A DNA stretch of 64,000 nt from Thioalkalivibrio sulfidiphilus HL-EbGr7 (GTDB lineage Bacteria > Pseudomonadota > Gammaproteobacteria > Ectothiorhodospirales > Ectothiorhodospiraceae), in the NCBI RefSeq assembly GCF_000021985.1, contig NC_011901.1:2170001-2234000 (forward strand), in the 5' to 3' direction. Below the pieces are notes generated by a model. The model had not been told where the DNA came from. It worked only from the letters and a program-made list of their open reading frames with translations, and did no database searches. Shown piece after piece: positions 21,014 through 32,689 of the stretch (its first letter is position 1; the number at the start of each line of letters is the position of its first letter). The position numbers and the translations under genes are program-made.

Positions 21014-21373
21014 ATGAACAGAATCCTGCTGAGCCTGGCGGCACCGCCCCTTGCGGTGTGCCATTACGGCTGCGCGAGGCGTTGTGCCGCCCCTATCGGG
21101 GCGTTCTGGCTGACCGGCATCGTCGGTCTTGTCTACGGGGGCCTGGGTGGTCCGCTCAACAACGGCTCGGTGGCCTGGTGGGTGGTGGGGATCGGGGTGT
21201 TGCTGTGGGGGGTGGCCGCGATCTGGACCCTGCTCACGGTGCAGGGGGTCGATGACGACCGGAGCCGCGTCAGCGGCAGCAACCGCTTGTGCCAGGCGCT
21301 GGCCGGCTCGGGCAGCCGGCTCGACGAAAGCGATCCCCTGGAAGAGGTGGAACGTTCAAGGCGTGAGGAGTAA
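21014..21373 (+). CDS. Small membrane protein of unknown function
   Basis: This 119-residue protein is not assigned to a family. It has a Cys-containing N-terminus (VCHYGCARRCAAP), two hydrophobic helices at about 28-44 and 54-75 (WWVVGIGVLLWGVAAIW), and a charged Arg/Ser/Glu C-terminal tail. The ATG is preceded by GAGGGAG at good spacing, and codon use is like the neighbours, so it is probably expressed. The stop codon lies inside a degenerate repeat tract. The function is unknown. Confidence 0.65.
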   Translation: MNRILLSLAAPPLAVCHYGCARRCAAPIGAFWLTGIVGLVYGGLGGPLNNGSVAWWVVGIGVLLWGVAAIWTLLTVQGVDDDRSRVSGSNRLCQALAGSGSRLDESDPLEEVERSRREE

Positions 21374-21421
21374 GGCGTCAGGACTGAGGCATTTCACGCC
21401 TATCGCCTATCCCCTCACACC
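21359..21421. repeat. Degenerate inverted AGGCGTGAGG/CCTCACGCC arms
   Basis: The left arm AGGCGTGAGGAGTAAGGCGT continues to 21389. The right arm 21395-21421 is an approximate inverse. It lies between the convergent small membrane gene and secF and contains the stop codon of the former (TAA at 21371). It is related to the tract at 12217. Confidence 0.65.
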
Positions 21422-21425
21422 CCAA

Positions 21426-22367
21426 TCAGGGCCGCCCTTCCTCCGGGGTATCCTCGCCTTCCTTCTTCACCGGCAGCATCACCGTGCGGTCCACGCCCAT
21501 GACCAGGGCCAGTGCAGCGGCGATGTAGATGGATGAGTAGGTACCCACCAGCACGCCGATGATCAGGGCCAGGGCGAAGCCGTTGATCACCGCACCGCCC
21601 AAGAAGAACAGGGCCAGCAGCACCAGCAGCGTGGTCACACCCGTCATGATGGTACGTGAAAGTGTCTGGTTGACTGCCTTGTTCATCACCTGCTCGGCAT
21701 TTTCCTTACGCAGCTTGCGGAAGTTCTCCCGGATACGGTCGTAGACCACGATGGTGTCGTTGAGCGAATAACCGATCACTGCCAGCACGGCGGCCAGGAC
21801 CGAGAGATCAAACTCCTTCTGCAGCAGAGCGAAGATACCCAGGGTGATGATCACGTCATGGGCCAGCGCCAGCACGGCACCCACCGAGAAGCGCCACTCG
21901 AAGCGCAACGCCACGTAGATCAGGATGCCGAACAGGGCATAGAGCATGGCCAGTCCGCCCTGCTCGCGCAGTTCCTCACCCACCTGGGGTCCGACGAACT
22001 CCACCCGGCGCATGTCCACACCGTTGTCAGCACCGGCGCGCAGCAACCTGAGCACCTCGTTGGACAGGTCGGCGGTGTTCTCGCCCTCCCGCGGCGCGAG
22101 ACGGATGAGGACATCCTGAGAAGTGCCAAAGTACTGCACGATGGCACGACCGTAGCCACCGGCATCCAGCTGCTCGCGCACCTGCTCGAGCTCTACCGGT
22201 TCCGGGTACCCCACCTCGATCACCGTGCCACCGGTGAAGTCGATACCGAAATTGAGCCCGCGTGTTGCGATGAGAACGATGGACCCGATGATCAACAGCG
22301 CCGACACGGCCAGCCACAGACGGCGCTGACCCATGAAGTTGATGTTGGCGTTGGCGAAATTCAGCAT
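21426..22367 (-). CDS. secF: Protein translocase subunit SecF
   Basis: This 313-residue six-helix inner-membrane subunit forms the SecDF complex, which uses the proton gradient to assist late steps of Sec export. Seen are FGIDFTGGTVIEVGY in the N-terminal part, GYSLNDTIVVYDRIREN and the repeated hydrophobic helices. The ATG at 22367 fits the family start; the upstream in-frame extension overlaps the secD gap. It follows secD by 16 bases. Confidence 0.96.
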   Translation of the reverse strand: MLNFANANINFMGQRRLWLAVSALLIIGSIVLIATRGLNFGIDFTGGTVIEVGYPEPVELEQVREQLDAGGYGRAIVQYFGTSQDVLIRLAPREGENTADLSNEVLRLLRAGADNGVDMRRVEFVGPQVGEELREQGGLAMLYALFGILIYVALRFEWRFSVGAVLALAHDVIITLGIFALLQKEFDLSVLAAVLAVIGYSLNDTIVVYDRIRENFRKLRKENAEQVMNKAVNQTLSRTIMTGVTTLLVLLALFFLGGAVINGFALALIIGVLVGTYSSIYIAAALALVMGVDRTVMLPVKKEGEDTPEEGRP

Positions 22368-22383
22368 GGAGTGCGCTCCGCGC

Positions 22384-24255
22384 TCAGATGGCCAGCGCCT
22401 TGATGCGGCGCCGGCGACCATAGATGAGGTTGATGATGGCCCGTGTGACCAGGATGGCCGTGAACATGGAGATCACGATACCGATGGACAGGGTGATGGC
22501 GAAGCCCTTGATGGGGCCAGTACCGAACATGAACAGCACCAGGGCCGCGATCAGGGTGGTGATGTTGGCATCCACGATGGTGGAGAAGGCGCGGTCGTAA
22601 CCGGAAGCGATAGCCGCCTGGGGCGAGTTGCCGTTACGCAGCTCTTCACGGATACGTTCGAAGATCAGTACGTTGGCATCCACTGCCATGCCCACGGTGA
22701 GCACGATACCGGCGATGCCCGGCAGGGTCAGGGTCGCCTGCAGCATGGATAGCACCGAGACGATCAGCACCAGGTTGAGCGCCAGGGCCACGTTGGCCAC
22801 CAGGCCGAACACCCGGTAGTAGAGCGCCATGAAGATCAGCACCAGGATGAAGCCGATCACCACGGAGTTAAAACCGCGCTCGATGTTGTCGCGACCCAGG
22901 CTCGGGCCCACGGTGCGCTCCTCGACGATGGTCATGGGCGCGGCCAGGGCACCGGCACGCAGCAGCAGGGCCAGGTTGCGGGCCTCGCGGGTGCTCTCAA
23001 GGCCTGTGATCTGGAAGCGCCGTCCCAGTTGATCCTGGATGCGCGCCACGTTGATGACCTCCTCGGTGCGGGTGGTACGGCGCACCATCTCGCCGTTTTC
23101 CTCCACCGTCTCGGTCTTGGTCTCGATGAACACCGTGCCCATCAGGCGGCCGATGTTCTCGCCGGTCACCCGGCTGAAGATGCGCGCACCCTGGGCATCC
23201 AGGTTGATGAACACCGCAGGGCCGCCACTGTCCTGGGCGATACCGGAAGCGGCATCAACGATGTAATCGCCGGTGAGCATCACCTGGCGGCGCAGCAGCA
23301 CCGGGTTGCCGTTGCGCTCCCGGTACAGGCGCGAGGCGGAGGGCACGCGTCCGGTGGCGGCGGCCTCGAAGGGGTCGTTCTCCTCGTCCACCAGGCGGAA
23401 TTCCAGGGTGGCGGTGGCGCCCAGGATCTCCTTGGCACGCGCGGTGTCCTGCACGCCGGGCAACTGCACGACGATACGATCCTCACCCTGCTGCTGGATG
23501 ATGGGCTCGGCCACGCCCAACTCGTTCACGCGGTTGCGCAGGGTGGTGATGTTCTGCTGCAGGGCCAGGCGGCGCTGGTCCGTGAGGGTGTCCTGGGTCA
23601 GACTGGCGATGAGCAGGAACACTTCGCCGGCCTGATCGCTACGGAAGTCCAGGTCGCCCCGGTACTCCCGGCGCAGGAAATCACCGGCCTGATCCCGTTC
23701 GGCGGCATCGCGGAAACGCACCACCACGCCCTCGCTGGCCCGCTCCACGGACAGGTACCGGATGCGCTCGTCTCGCAGCAGGCTGCGGAACTCGCCTACG
23801 TAGCGTTCATGGGAGGCGGTGACCACCGCCGCCATGTCCACTTCCATGAGGAAGTGCACACCGCCGCGCAGGTCCAGGCCCAGGGACATGGGCCGGGCGT
23901 TGAAGGTCCGCAGCCAGTCGGGCGTGGCCGGCGCCAGGTTCAGGGCCACCACGTTCTGGGTGCCCATGAGCGCGGTGCGCAGGATATCCGCGGCCTGCAG
24001 CTGGTCATCGGTGTTATCGAAGCGCAGCAGCACGTGCTGACCGTCGTACTCCACCCCGGTCTTGGGGTTCAGCCCCCGCCCCGCCAGCACCGCCTCCACC
24101 TGTCGACGGGTGGCCTCATCCACCTCGTCGGTGGTGGTGTTGGAGATCTGCACCGCCGGATCCTCCGGGTAGAGGTTCGGCATGGCATACAGGGCACCCA
24201 CCGCCACGACCACGACGATGAGCAGGTATTTCCACAGGGGGTACTGGTTGATCAT
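22384..24255 (-). CDS. secD: Protein translocase subunit SecD
   Basis: This 623-residue partner of SecF has a large periplasmic domain. Seen are the first transmembrane helix (YLLIVVVVAVGALYAMPNL), LGLDLRGGVHFLMEVD, VVQLPGVQDTARAKEILG and the membrane segment AGIVLTVGMAVDANVLIFERIREE. The length is typical of gammaproteobacteria. It sits between yajC and secF. Confidence 0.97.
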   Translation of the reverse strand: MINQYPLWKYLLIVVVVAVGALYAMPNLYPEDPAVQISNTTTDEVDEATRRQVEAVLAGRGLNPKTGVEYDGQHVLLRFDNTDDQLQAADILRTALMGTQNVVALNLAPATPDWLRTFNARPMSLGLDLRGGVHFLMEVDMAAVVTASHERYVGEFRSLLRDERIRYLSVERASEGVVVRFRDAAERDQAGDFLRREYRGDLDFRSDQAGEVFLLIASLTQDTLTDQRRLALQQNITTLRNRVNELGVAEPIIQQQGEDRIVVQLPGVQDTARAKEILGATATLEFRLVDEENDPFEAAATGRVPSASRLYRERNGNPVLLRRQVMLTGDYIVDAASGIAQDSGGPAVFINLDAQGARIFSRVTGENIGRLMGTVFIETKTETVEENGEMVRRTTRTEEVINVARIQDQLGRRFQITGLESTREARNLALLLRAGALAAPMTIVEERTVGPSLGRDNIERGFNSVVIGFILVLIFMALYYRVFGLVANVALALNLVLIVSVLSMLQATLTLPGIAGIVLTVGMAVDANVLIFERIREELRNGNSPQAAIASGYDRAFSTIVDANITTLIAALVLFMFGTGPIKGFAITLSIGIVISMFTAILVTRAIINLIYGRRRRIKALAI

Positions 24256-24311
24256 GGGGCGTCCGAAAGCGGGTTCTTGACGGGCCGGGGGACCTTATTG
24301 CAGCAGGCCGA

Positions 24312-24641
24312 TCAGGCGTCCTTCATGGTGCCCTTGGGCATCACGGCGGCCACGGCCGTGCGCTGCACGGTCACCTGCACGCCATTGGCCACCTCGATGC
24401 GGATGAAGTTCTCTTCCAGTTCCACGATGCGGCCCAGCAGACCGCCACCGGTCACCACCTCGTCTCCCTTGGACAGGGATTCCACCATGGCGCGGTGTTC
24501 CTTGGCGCGCTTGGTCTGGGGGCGGATGATCAGGAAGTACATGATCGCGAAGAAGATGGCGATCATGATCAGGAATTCGAAACCGCCGCCGCCCTGGGCC
24601 TGGCCGCTCTGGGCTGCCGCATCCGCGATGAAGAAATTCAT
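24312..24641 (-). CDS. yajC: Preprotein translocase accessory protein YajC
   Basis: This 109-residue single-span inner-membrane protein is found with SecDF. Seen are the membrane helix FLIMIAIFFAIMYFLIIRPQ and the downstream KRAKEHRAMVESLSKGDEVVT GG-type beta domain. It is the first gene of yajC-secD-secF and follows tgt by about 60 bases. Confidence 0.96.
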   Translation of the reverse strand: MNFFIADAAAQSGQAQGGGGFEFLIMIAIFFAIMYFLIIRPQTKRAKEHRAMVESLSKGDEVVTGGGLLGRIVELEENFIRIEVANGVQVTVQRTAVAAVMPKGTMKDA

Positions 24642-24701
24642 GCTCGGGACTCCTTAGTTATTAAGTGTTCAGTCGGGTCTGGATGTGCGCAAAGGCCGGT
24701 A

Positions 24702-26901
<2,200 letters not shown>

Positions 26902-26960
26902 GGCGCGCGATGTTATCAGATGATACGGGAGGGTATTGGAGGGAAAGCGGCCCAGGCCAG

Positions 26961-26988
26961 TCCTTGCCACTCGCCACTTGCCACTGCC
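26961..26988. repeat. Short tract of CTTGCCACT-type units beside tRNA-Leu
   Basis: The repeated elements CTTGCCACT, CGCCACTTGCC and ACTGCC lie between the tRNA-Leu 3' end and queA. It is a possible single-arm relative of the CTTGNCT family. Confidence 0.5.
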
Positions 26989-26993
26989 CTAAA

Positions 26994-27080
26994 TGGTGCC
27001 GGGAGCGAGAATCGAACTCGCACTCTGTTGCCAGAACCGGATTTTGAGTCCGGCGCGTCTACCAGTTCCGCCATCCCGGC
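26994..27080 (-). tRNA. tRNA-Leu (anticodon CAA)
   Basis: This is an 87-nt class II tRNA with encoded CCA. The acceptor GCCGGGA pairs with TCCCGGC. The anticodon stem CCGGA/TCCGG carries the loop CTCAAAA, so the anticodon is CAA (UUG codon). The variable arm is TTCTGGCAACAGAGT-like and the T-arm is GAGTTCGATTCTC. It lies between queA and the DsrE-like gene. Confidence 0.95.
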
Positions 27081-27156
27081 AGGGAGGCCTGAATTCAGGA
27101 GGGCCTAGTCTAATGGAATACCACCGGGAGTAAAGCCGCATGGCATGGCACCACCG

Positions 27157-27180
27157 GTAGGAGCGGCGACCTCGCCGCGA
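27157..27180 (+). repeat. REP-like palindrome GTAGGAGCGGCGACCTCGCC
   Basis: A 24-base imperfect palindrome in the 297-bp gap between tRNA-Leu and the DsrE-like gene. It is the same unit as at 3595-3620 and 35011-35034. Nothing else was recognised in this gap. Confidence 0.75.
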
Positions 27181-27377
27181 ACGGCTGAGTCTGTGCGGAC
27201 CACGCCGTTCGGCCCGGGGTCGGGCCTCCTACAAATAAAGGCCAGGGTCTCAAATCATGACCACGGTCATCCCGGCGCCAGTTTCTCCGGGCAGGCTCCG
27301 GGCGGGGCACTATGCTTGAAACCATGGCGACGCCCTCCGGCGTGCCCCGCGATCATTCTCAACCCAAGGAGCCCGTC

Positions 27378-27908
27378 ATGACCCTGAACACCCTGTCACG
27401 CCCTCTGCTGACCGTCCTGTTGCTGGCCGCAACGCTGGCCCTGACACCCGCCCTGGCCGGCGGACATGGCCAGAGCACAGATCAGGGCAAAGGCGGCTAC
27501 GTCTCCCTGGAGGGCCTGGAGGAATTCCGTGGCCTGGTGGACCTGAGCCACGGGGAGCCGCGCACGGTGCTGCGTTACCTGCAACTGGTGGCGCAGATGG
27601 ACGATGATCTCAAGGCCATGGGGCTTGAACGTCGCATCGTGGTGGCCATGCGCGGCGGTTCGGTGCGTTACCTGCGCCGTGACCGCAGCCCCATCGACCT
27701 GGCCGACCAGATCGTGGCCGAGGAGATCGCCAGGGCCATCGCGGACCTGCACGCCAGGGACATCCGCATCGAGGCCTGCAAGGTCGCCATGGACCGCTTC
27801 GAGGTGCCCGCCGACGGCGTGCTGGAGGAGGTGAACGTGGTGAACAACACCTTCATCACCCTGATCGGGTTCCAGCAACAGGGCTATGGGATGGTGGCGA
27901 TACCGTAA
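27378..27908 (+). CDS. Exported DsrE/F-like protein
   Basis: This 176-residue predicted secreted protein has an N-terminal signal peptide (MTLNTLSRPLLTVLLLAATL, cleavage after the Ala-rich LTPALA) and a DsrE/F-like alpha/beta domain. In the domain, RRIVVAMRGGSVRYL and the C-terminal GFQQQGYGMVAIP resemble periplasmic DsrE-family proteins. A single Cys occurs in RIEACKVAM. The ATG at 27378 is preceded by AAGGAG at good spacing. Cytoplasmic DsrE proteins relay sulfur, but the export signal here makes the role uncertain. No sulfur-pathway neighbours are present. Confidence 0.75.
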   Translation: MTLNTLSRPLLTVLLLAATLALTPALAGGHGQSTDQGKGGYVSLEGLEEFRGLVDLSHGEPRTVLRYLQLVAQMDDDLKAMGLERRIVVAMRGGSVRYLRRDRSPIDLADQIVAEEIARAIADLHARDIRIEACKVAMDRFEVPADGVLEEVNVVNNTFITLIGFQQQGYGMVAIP

Positions 27909-28008
27909 GGGAAGTACGAAGGGTGAATTGGGAAGTAGGAAGTAAAGGCCTTAACTTCGCACTTCCCAATTCACACTTCGCACTTCCTCCGCACTTCCTC
28001 CGTGCTTC
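27909..28008. repeat. Inverted GAAGTRN heptamer arms at the malQ 3' end
   Basis: The left arm 27909-27945 (GAAGTAC, GAAGGGT, GAATTGG, GAAGTAG units) and the right arm 27954-28008 (CTTCGCA, CTTCCCA, CTTCCTC units) are approximate inverses with an 8-base centre. It completely fills the gap between the convergent DsrE-like gene and malQ and touches the malQ stop codon. Confidence 0.82.
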
Positions 28009-29494
28009 ATGCCCGTCCATACATCTCCACCATCCCCCGCACCTTCTCCGCCAGACCTTCCTCGAACTGATCCCACGAAAAGCGCCAGTTCCAGTTGCCC
28101 TCGGTGGTGCCGGGGACGTTCATGCGGTGCTCGCCGTCCAGGGCGAGCAGGTCCTGCAGCGGCACCACGGCGAGCCGGGCCACGGAGGACAGCGCGCTGC
28201 GTACCAGGGGCCAGGGCATGGGCTCGGCGGGCTGGCCCAGGTAGTCGAGCACGTGGGCCTGCAGGCCCGGGTTGCAGGCCTCGAACCAACCCAGGGTGGT
28301 GTCGTTGTCGTGGGTGCCGGTGTAGACCACGCAGTTTTCCACGTGGTTGTGAGGCAGGTAGGGATTGTCCGGTCCGCCCTCGAAGGCGAACTGCAGGATC
28401 TTCATGCCCGGCAGGTCGAAGCCGTCCCGCAGGGCCTCCACCTCGGGGGTGATCACGCCCAGATCCTCGGCCACCAGGGGCAGCCTGCCGAAGCGCTGTT
28501 TCAGGGCACGGAACAGGGCCTCGCCGGGGGCCTGCACCCACTGCCCGTTGATGGCCGTGGGCTCTTCGGCGGGAATGGACCAGAAGGCCTCGAAACCACG
28601 GAAATGGTCGATGCGGATCAGGTCCACCAGTTCCAGCTGGGCGGCGATGCGCTCGATCCACCACTGGAAGCCGTCGGCCTCCATGGGCGCCCAGTCATAG
28701 TGGGGATTGCCCCAGCGCTGGCCGGTCTCGGAGAAGTAGTCCGGCGGCACGCCCGCAACGCTCACCGGCTGGCCATCGTGGTCCAGGTCGAACAGGTGGC
28801 GGTGGGCCCAGACATCGGCGCTGTCGTGGGCCACGAAGATGGGCATGTCGCCGAACAGCAGGATGCCCCGCGCCCGGGCGGCCTGCCTGAGCTGCCCCCA
28901 CTGGCGGTAGAACACGAACTGGTCGAAGCGGTACTGATCCAGCACCTCGTCCAGCCGTTCCCGGGTCTGACGCAGCGCGCCCAGGTGCCGGTCGCGCAGG
29001 GGTTCATCCCAGGCCCACCAGGGGGCGCCGCCGTGCTCCTGTTTCAGGGCCAGATAAAGGGCGTAGTCCTCCAGCCAGTGGCCATGGCGCTGGACGAACT
29101 CCCGATATAACTCGTGCTCGGCATCCGTGGCGCGGGCCAGAAAACCCTCACGCGCCAGGCGCAGGGGCTCGCAGTGGAACGGGTTGCGTCGGCCCCGGCT
29201 CTCCGCCACCGCGTCCAGCCAGCCCCAGTCCACCAGGGAACGCTGGCAGATGAGATCGATGTTGCCGGCATTGACCGACATGCACTGGTAAGGGGAGCCG
29301 CCGTCGTGGGGCTGGGACAGGGGCAGCATCTGCCAGACGCTCATGCCGCTGGCAGCGAGGAACTCCAGGAAACGCAGGGCATCCGGGCCCAGGGTGCCCA
29401 CATCGCCCGGACCCGGGAGGGAGGTGGGATGGAGCAGCACGCCGGCGCGACGCTGGTCCAGGGGTGAGCGGCCTTCACTGGGTTCCTGTGACAC
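28007..29494 (-). CDS. malQ: 4-alpha-glucanotransferase (GH77)
   Basis: This 495-residue amylomaltase transfers alpha-1,4-glucan chains between acceptors in glycogen/maltodextrin metabolism. GH77 motifs are the N-terminal GVLLHPTSLPGPGDVG, LIRIDHFRGFEAFW (nucleophile Asp), VAEDLGVITP (acid/base Glu) and TGTHDNDTTLGWF. The start is GTG at 29494, with GGAGG upstream. It forms a probable operon with the GH57 gene, 39 bases away, and glgC. Confidence 0.96.
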   Translation of the reverse strand: MSQEPSEGRSPLDQRRAGVLLHPTSLPGPGDVGTLGPDALRFLEFLAASGMSVWQMLPLSQPHDGGSPYQCMSVNAGNIDLICQRSLVDWGWLDAVAESRGRRNPFHCEPLRLAREGFLARATDAEHELYREFVQRHGHWLEDYALYLALKQEHGGAPWWAWDEPLRDRHLGALRQTRERLDEVLDQYRFDQFVFYRQWGQLRQAARARGILLFGDMPIFVAHDSADVWAHRHLFDLDHDGQPVSVAGVPPDYFSETGQRWGNPHYDWAPMEADGFQWWIERIAAQLELVDLIRIDHFRGFEAFWSIPAEEPTAINGQWVQAPGEALFRALKQRFGRLPLVAEDLGVITPEVEALRDGFDLPGMKILQFAFEGGPDNPYLPHNHVENCVVYTGTHDNDTTLGWFEACNPGLQAHVLDYLGQPAEPMPWPLVRSALSSVARLAVVPLQDLLALDGEHRMNVPGTTEGNWNWRFSWDQFEEGLAEKVRGMVEMYGRA

Positions 29495-29533
29495 ACGACC
29501 TCCAAAGTTGTGAACATCCGTTCCTTGAATGTC

Positions 29534-31267
29534 TCATTGATGACCTTCACTGCCCCGGCGCATGGTGCCGCCCGCAGCGGGATGACCGCCGCCATGGGTC
29601 AATACCCTGGACAGGACCTCGGGCACCGGCTCGCCCATGAGTTCGTAGAGCACCGCCAGGTGATGCCTGTAGAGGCGCTCGAAATCGCTCACCGCGACGG
29701 CCGGGTTGTAGTCGCCGAACCACCAGCACCAGTCCGAGCCCTCGCAGATGGCCAGCTGTTCCAGGGCCTGTTGCAGGCGTTCACCGCCCAGACGCCCTGC
29801 GCGGATCGCCGTGTCCAGGTGCTGCTTGGCCTCGATGAGCAGTTCCCAGCCCCGGTTCTTGTCCTTGTCGCCGATCCAGGTGGAGAAGGTGCCATACACC
29901 CAGCTGCCGGCCACCAGTCTGGACAGGGCGCGGGGCGCGGGAATGGCCTGCACACAGTCGGCAAAGGTGGTCATCTCGATGAGCGGATGATCCGACAGGC
30001 GCGCGTACAGGGCGGTCAGGAAATGATAGCCGTTGGCGGGGTAGTACTCCCAGGCGTTTTCCCCGTCCAGGATCACGGAGACCACCGTGTCGGGCTCGAC
30101 ACCCCGGGCGGCGATGGTCTCCAGGTGGTGCACGAACTCCCCCACGGCGTCGTCCGCGTGCCAGTCGGCGTACTTGAAGCCGATGGCATCCGAGAGGCCA
30201 TCGTCGCGGAAGAAGCAGGCGGTGTCCGACTTTTCCACCCGGTAGGGACGGTGCAGCCAGCGGCGGTCCTCGCCCTCCTCCAGGGCGCCGGCCTCGCGCA
30301 GGCTGTTGGCCAGCACGGTCTCGCCGCTGGCGGTCCAGCGGATGCCGTGCTCGGAGAGCAGGCGCACCGTGGCGGTACTCAGACCACCCTCCGAAGGCCA
30401 GCAACCCAGGGGCTTGCGGCCGAAATAGCGTTCGAAGACCGCCATGCCCCGATCCAGATGCCAGCGCACCCGCTCCTCGCCCCCCGGATAGGCCTTTGCG
30501 GCGGGCAGGGGAGCCTCGGGCAGTGACTCCCGGGCGGCGCGCAGGTCCAGCAGCAGGGGCACGATGGGATGGGCGTAGGGGCTGAAGGCCAGTTCCACGC
30601 GCCCCGCCTCCGCCAGCTTGCGGTAGCGGGGCAGGACCGATGCCAGGATCTCGCCGATCACCGTGAGCAGGGTGCGGCGGTCGTGCAGATCGAACCCCCG
30701 CCCCTTCTCCATCAGGGCACGCACACGCCCGTCTTCCCGGCGCACCGTCTCCCCCAGCCAGGCCAGGTGGTACCAGGTGACCAGGTCGGCGAAAAAGCCC
30801 TCGGACTGGTAGGCAAGCCCCGCCGGATGCTCCCGCAGCCAGTGCACCATCTGGGTGAGCATGCGGTAGTCGGGATAGGGTTCGATCAGGTGTTTCTGGT
30901 TGGCCTTGAGACAGGCCTCGGCAAGCTGCAGGCGCTCGGCCTCGCCGGCGGGCGGGGTCTCGGCGGCGAGCGCCGCGAGCAGCGGGTCACGGATCTCGGC
31001 GCCATGATCGAGGTTGTCATGCACCTGCCGGGCGTAGTCGTCGATCTGTTCCAGCAGCACCGGGGCGAAGTTGACCACCACCCGCGCGCCGGGGGCCGCC
31101 TCCAGGTGGGCGACCATGTCCACGTAGTCCTTGATGGCGTGCAGGTAGGTCCACGGCAGGGCGTAGCGACGTGCCTGCACGTCCCGATACTGAGGCTGGT
31201 GCATGTGCCAGCACAGCACCACCCTGAGCGGCGCGGGCTTGCCTCCCCGCGCGCGCTCAGCGCACAT
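29534..31267 (-). CDS. Glycoside hydrolase family 57 protein
   Basis: This 577-residue GH57 enzyme is of the alpha-amylase/4-alpha-glucanotransferase type and acts on alpha-1,4-glucans. Seen are region 1 ([10 protein letters not shown]), the WPSEGGLS segment holding the likely nucleophile Glu and the DGENAWEYY segment holding the acid/base Asp. A Trp-rich C-terminal part ([11 protein letters not shown]) is characteristic of the bacterial group linked to glycogen genes. The ATG at 31267 overlaps the end of glgC by 11 bases, supporting co-translation. The exact substrate is unresolved. Confidence 0.9.
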   Translation of the reverse strand: MCAERARGGKPAPLRVVLCWHMHQPQYRDVQARRYALPWTYLHAIKDYVDMVAHLEAAPGARVVVNFAPVLLEQIDDYARQVHDNLDHGAEIRDPLLAALAAETPPAGEAERLQLAEACLKANQKHLIEPYPDYRMLTQMVHWLREHPAGLAYQSEGFFADLVTWYHLAWLGETVRREDGRVRALMEKGRGFDLHDRRTLLTVIGEILASVLPRYRKLAEAGRVELAFSPYAHPIVPLLLDLRAARESLPEAPLPAAKAYPGGEERVRWHLDRGMAVFERYFGRKPLGCWPSEGGLSTATVRLLSEHGIRWTASGETVLANSLREAGALEEGEDRRWLHRPYRVEKSDTACFFRDDGLSDAIGFKYADWHADDAVGEFVHHLETIAARGVEPDTVVSVILDGENAWEYYPANGYHFLTALYARLSDHPLIEMTTFADCVQAIPAPRALSRLVAGSWVYGTFSTWIGDKDKNRGWELLIEAKQHLDTAIRAGRLGGERLQQALEQLAICEGSDWCWWFGDYNPAVAVSDFERLYRHHLAVLYELMGEPVPEVLSRVLTHGGGHPAAGGTMRRGSEGHQ

Positions 31268-32522
31268 AGCGCGTGGCGTTGCCGAGCATCTCCGGGGTCA
31301 CCACCACCACGCCGCCGGGGGAGACGTAGAAGCGACGGGCATCTTCTTCCGGGTCCTCGCCGATGACCGTGCCCTCGGGGATCCGGCAGCCCTTGTCGAT
31401 CACCGCCTTGTGGATGCGGCAGTAACGGCCCACCTCCACGTTGGGCAGCACCACGGAATCGTGCACCTCGGCGTAGGAGTTCACGATGACATTGGAGAAC
31501 AACAGGGAGTGACGCACCAGGGAGCCGGAGATGATGCAGCCGCCCGAGACCATGGAATCCACCGCCATGCCGCGGCGGTCCTCGTCGTCGAACACGAACT
31601 TGGCCGGCGGCAGCTGCTCCTGGTAGGTCCAGATGGGCCAGTCCATGTCGTAGAGGTTGAGTTCCGGGGTGACGCCGATCAGCTCCAGGTTCGAGGCCCA
31701 GTAGGCGTCGATGGTCCCCACGTCCCGCCAGTAGGCCTGGCTGCCGGTCTGGGTGTCGCGGAACGGGTAGGCCATCACCCGGTAGCGCTGGATCACGCTG
31801 GGGATGATGTCCTTGCCGAAGTCGTGGCTGGAGCCCGGGGTGTCGGCGTCCTTGATCAGCTGCTCGAACAGGAACTGGGTGTTGAACACGTAGATACCCA
31901 TGGAGGCCAGCGCCGTGTCCGGGCGGCCCGGCATGGGCGCCGGGTTCTCCGGCTTCTCGGCGAACTGGCGCACGCGTCCGTCCGCATCCACGGCCATCAC
32001 GCCGAAGGCCCTGGCGGTATCGAGGCCTACTTCAAGACAGCCCACGGTCATGTCCGCGCCGGACTCCACGTGGTAGGCGATCATGTCGCCGTAGTCCATC
32101 TTGTAGATGTGGTCGCCGGCCAGGATGAGCACGTAGCTGGGCTCGTGCTGGCGGATGATGTCCAGGTTCTGGTAGACCGCGTCCGCGGTGCCCTCGTACC
32201 AGGAGGTCTCGATGCGCTGCTGGGCCGGCAGCAGTTCGATGAACTCGCCGAACTCGCCGCGCAGGAAGCCCCAGCCCCGCTGGATGTGCTGGATCAGGGA
32301 ATGGGCCTTGTACTGGGTCAGCACGCCCACCTGGCGGATGCCCGAATTGATGCAGTTGGAGAGCGGGAAATCGATGATGCGAAACTTGCCGCCGAAGGGC
32401 ACCGCGGGTTTGGCACGCCACATGGTCAGCTGCTTGAGTCGGGAGCCTCGACCGCCGGCGAGGATCAGGGCCAGGGTGTCGCGGGTGATGCGGCTGACGA
32501 AACGCTGGGATTGGGGTTTCAT
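31257..32522 (-). CDS. glgC: Glucose-1-phosphate adenylyltransferase
   Basis: This 421-residue enzyme makes ADP-glucose, the committed step of glycogen synthesis. Seen are the nucleotide-binding [17 protein letters not shown], the [19 protein letters not shown] segment and [12 protein letters not shown]. The C-terminal left-handed beta-helix follows. The ATG at 32522 is chosen; an ATG at 32555 would add 11 residues with a weaker ribosome site. It is divergent from glgB. Confidence 0.96.
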   Translation of the reverse strand: MKPQSQRFVSRITRDTLALILAGGRGSRLKQLTMWRAKPAVPFGGKFRIIDFPLSNCINSGIRQVGVLTQYKAHSLIQHIQRGWGFLRGEFGEFIELLPAQQRIETSWYEGTADAVYQNLDIIRQHEPSYVLILAGDHIYKMDYGDMIAYHVESGADMTVGCLEVGLDTARAFGVMAVDADGRVRQFAEKPENPAPMPGRPDTALASMGIYVFNTQFLFEQLIKDADTPGSSHDFGKDIIPSVIQRYRVMAYPFRDTQTGSQAYWRDVGTIDAYWASNLELIGVTPELNLYDMDWPIWTYQEQLPPAKFVFDDEDRRGMAVDSMVSGGCIISGSLVRHSLLFSNVIVNSYAEVHDSVVLPNVEVGRYCRIHKAVIDKGCRIPEGTVIGEDPEEDARRFYVSPGGVVVVTPEMLGNATRYVR

Positions 32523-32689
32523 GCCTCTTCGATGCTCCTTTGAGTGAGCCGGCATCTTGTCATCGTCGACATGTTAAGCTGACGACAGGAACGAGCCAGA
32601 ACGGCCGGTGCGTGATCGCGCATGATGCACATCCTTTTTTGCGATTCTATTACATTTAACATGAGACGACAGGGTCCTTGGGAGCCAAC

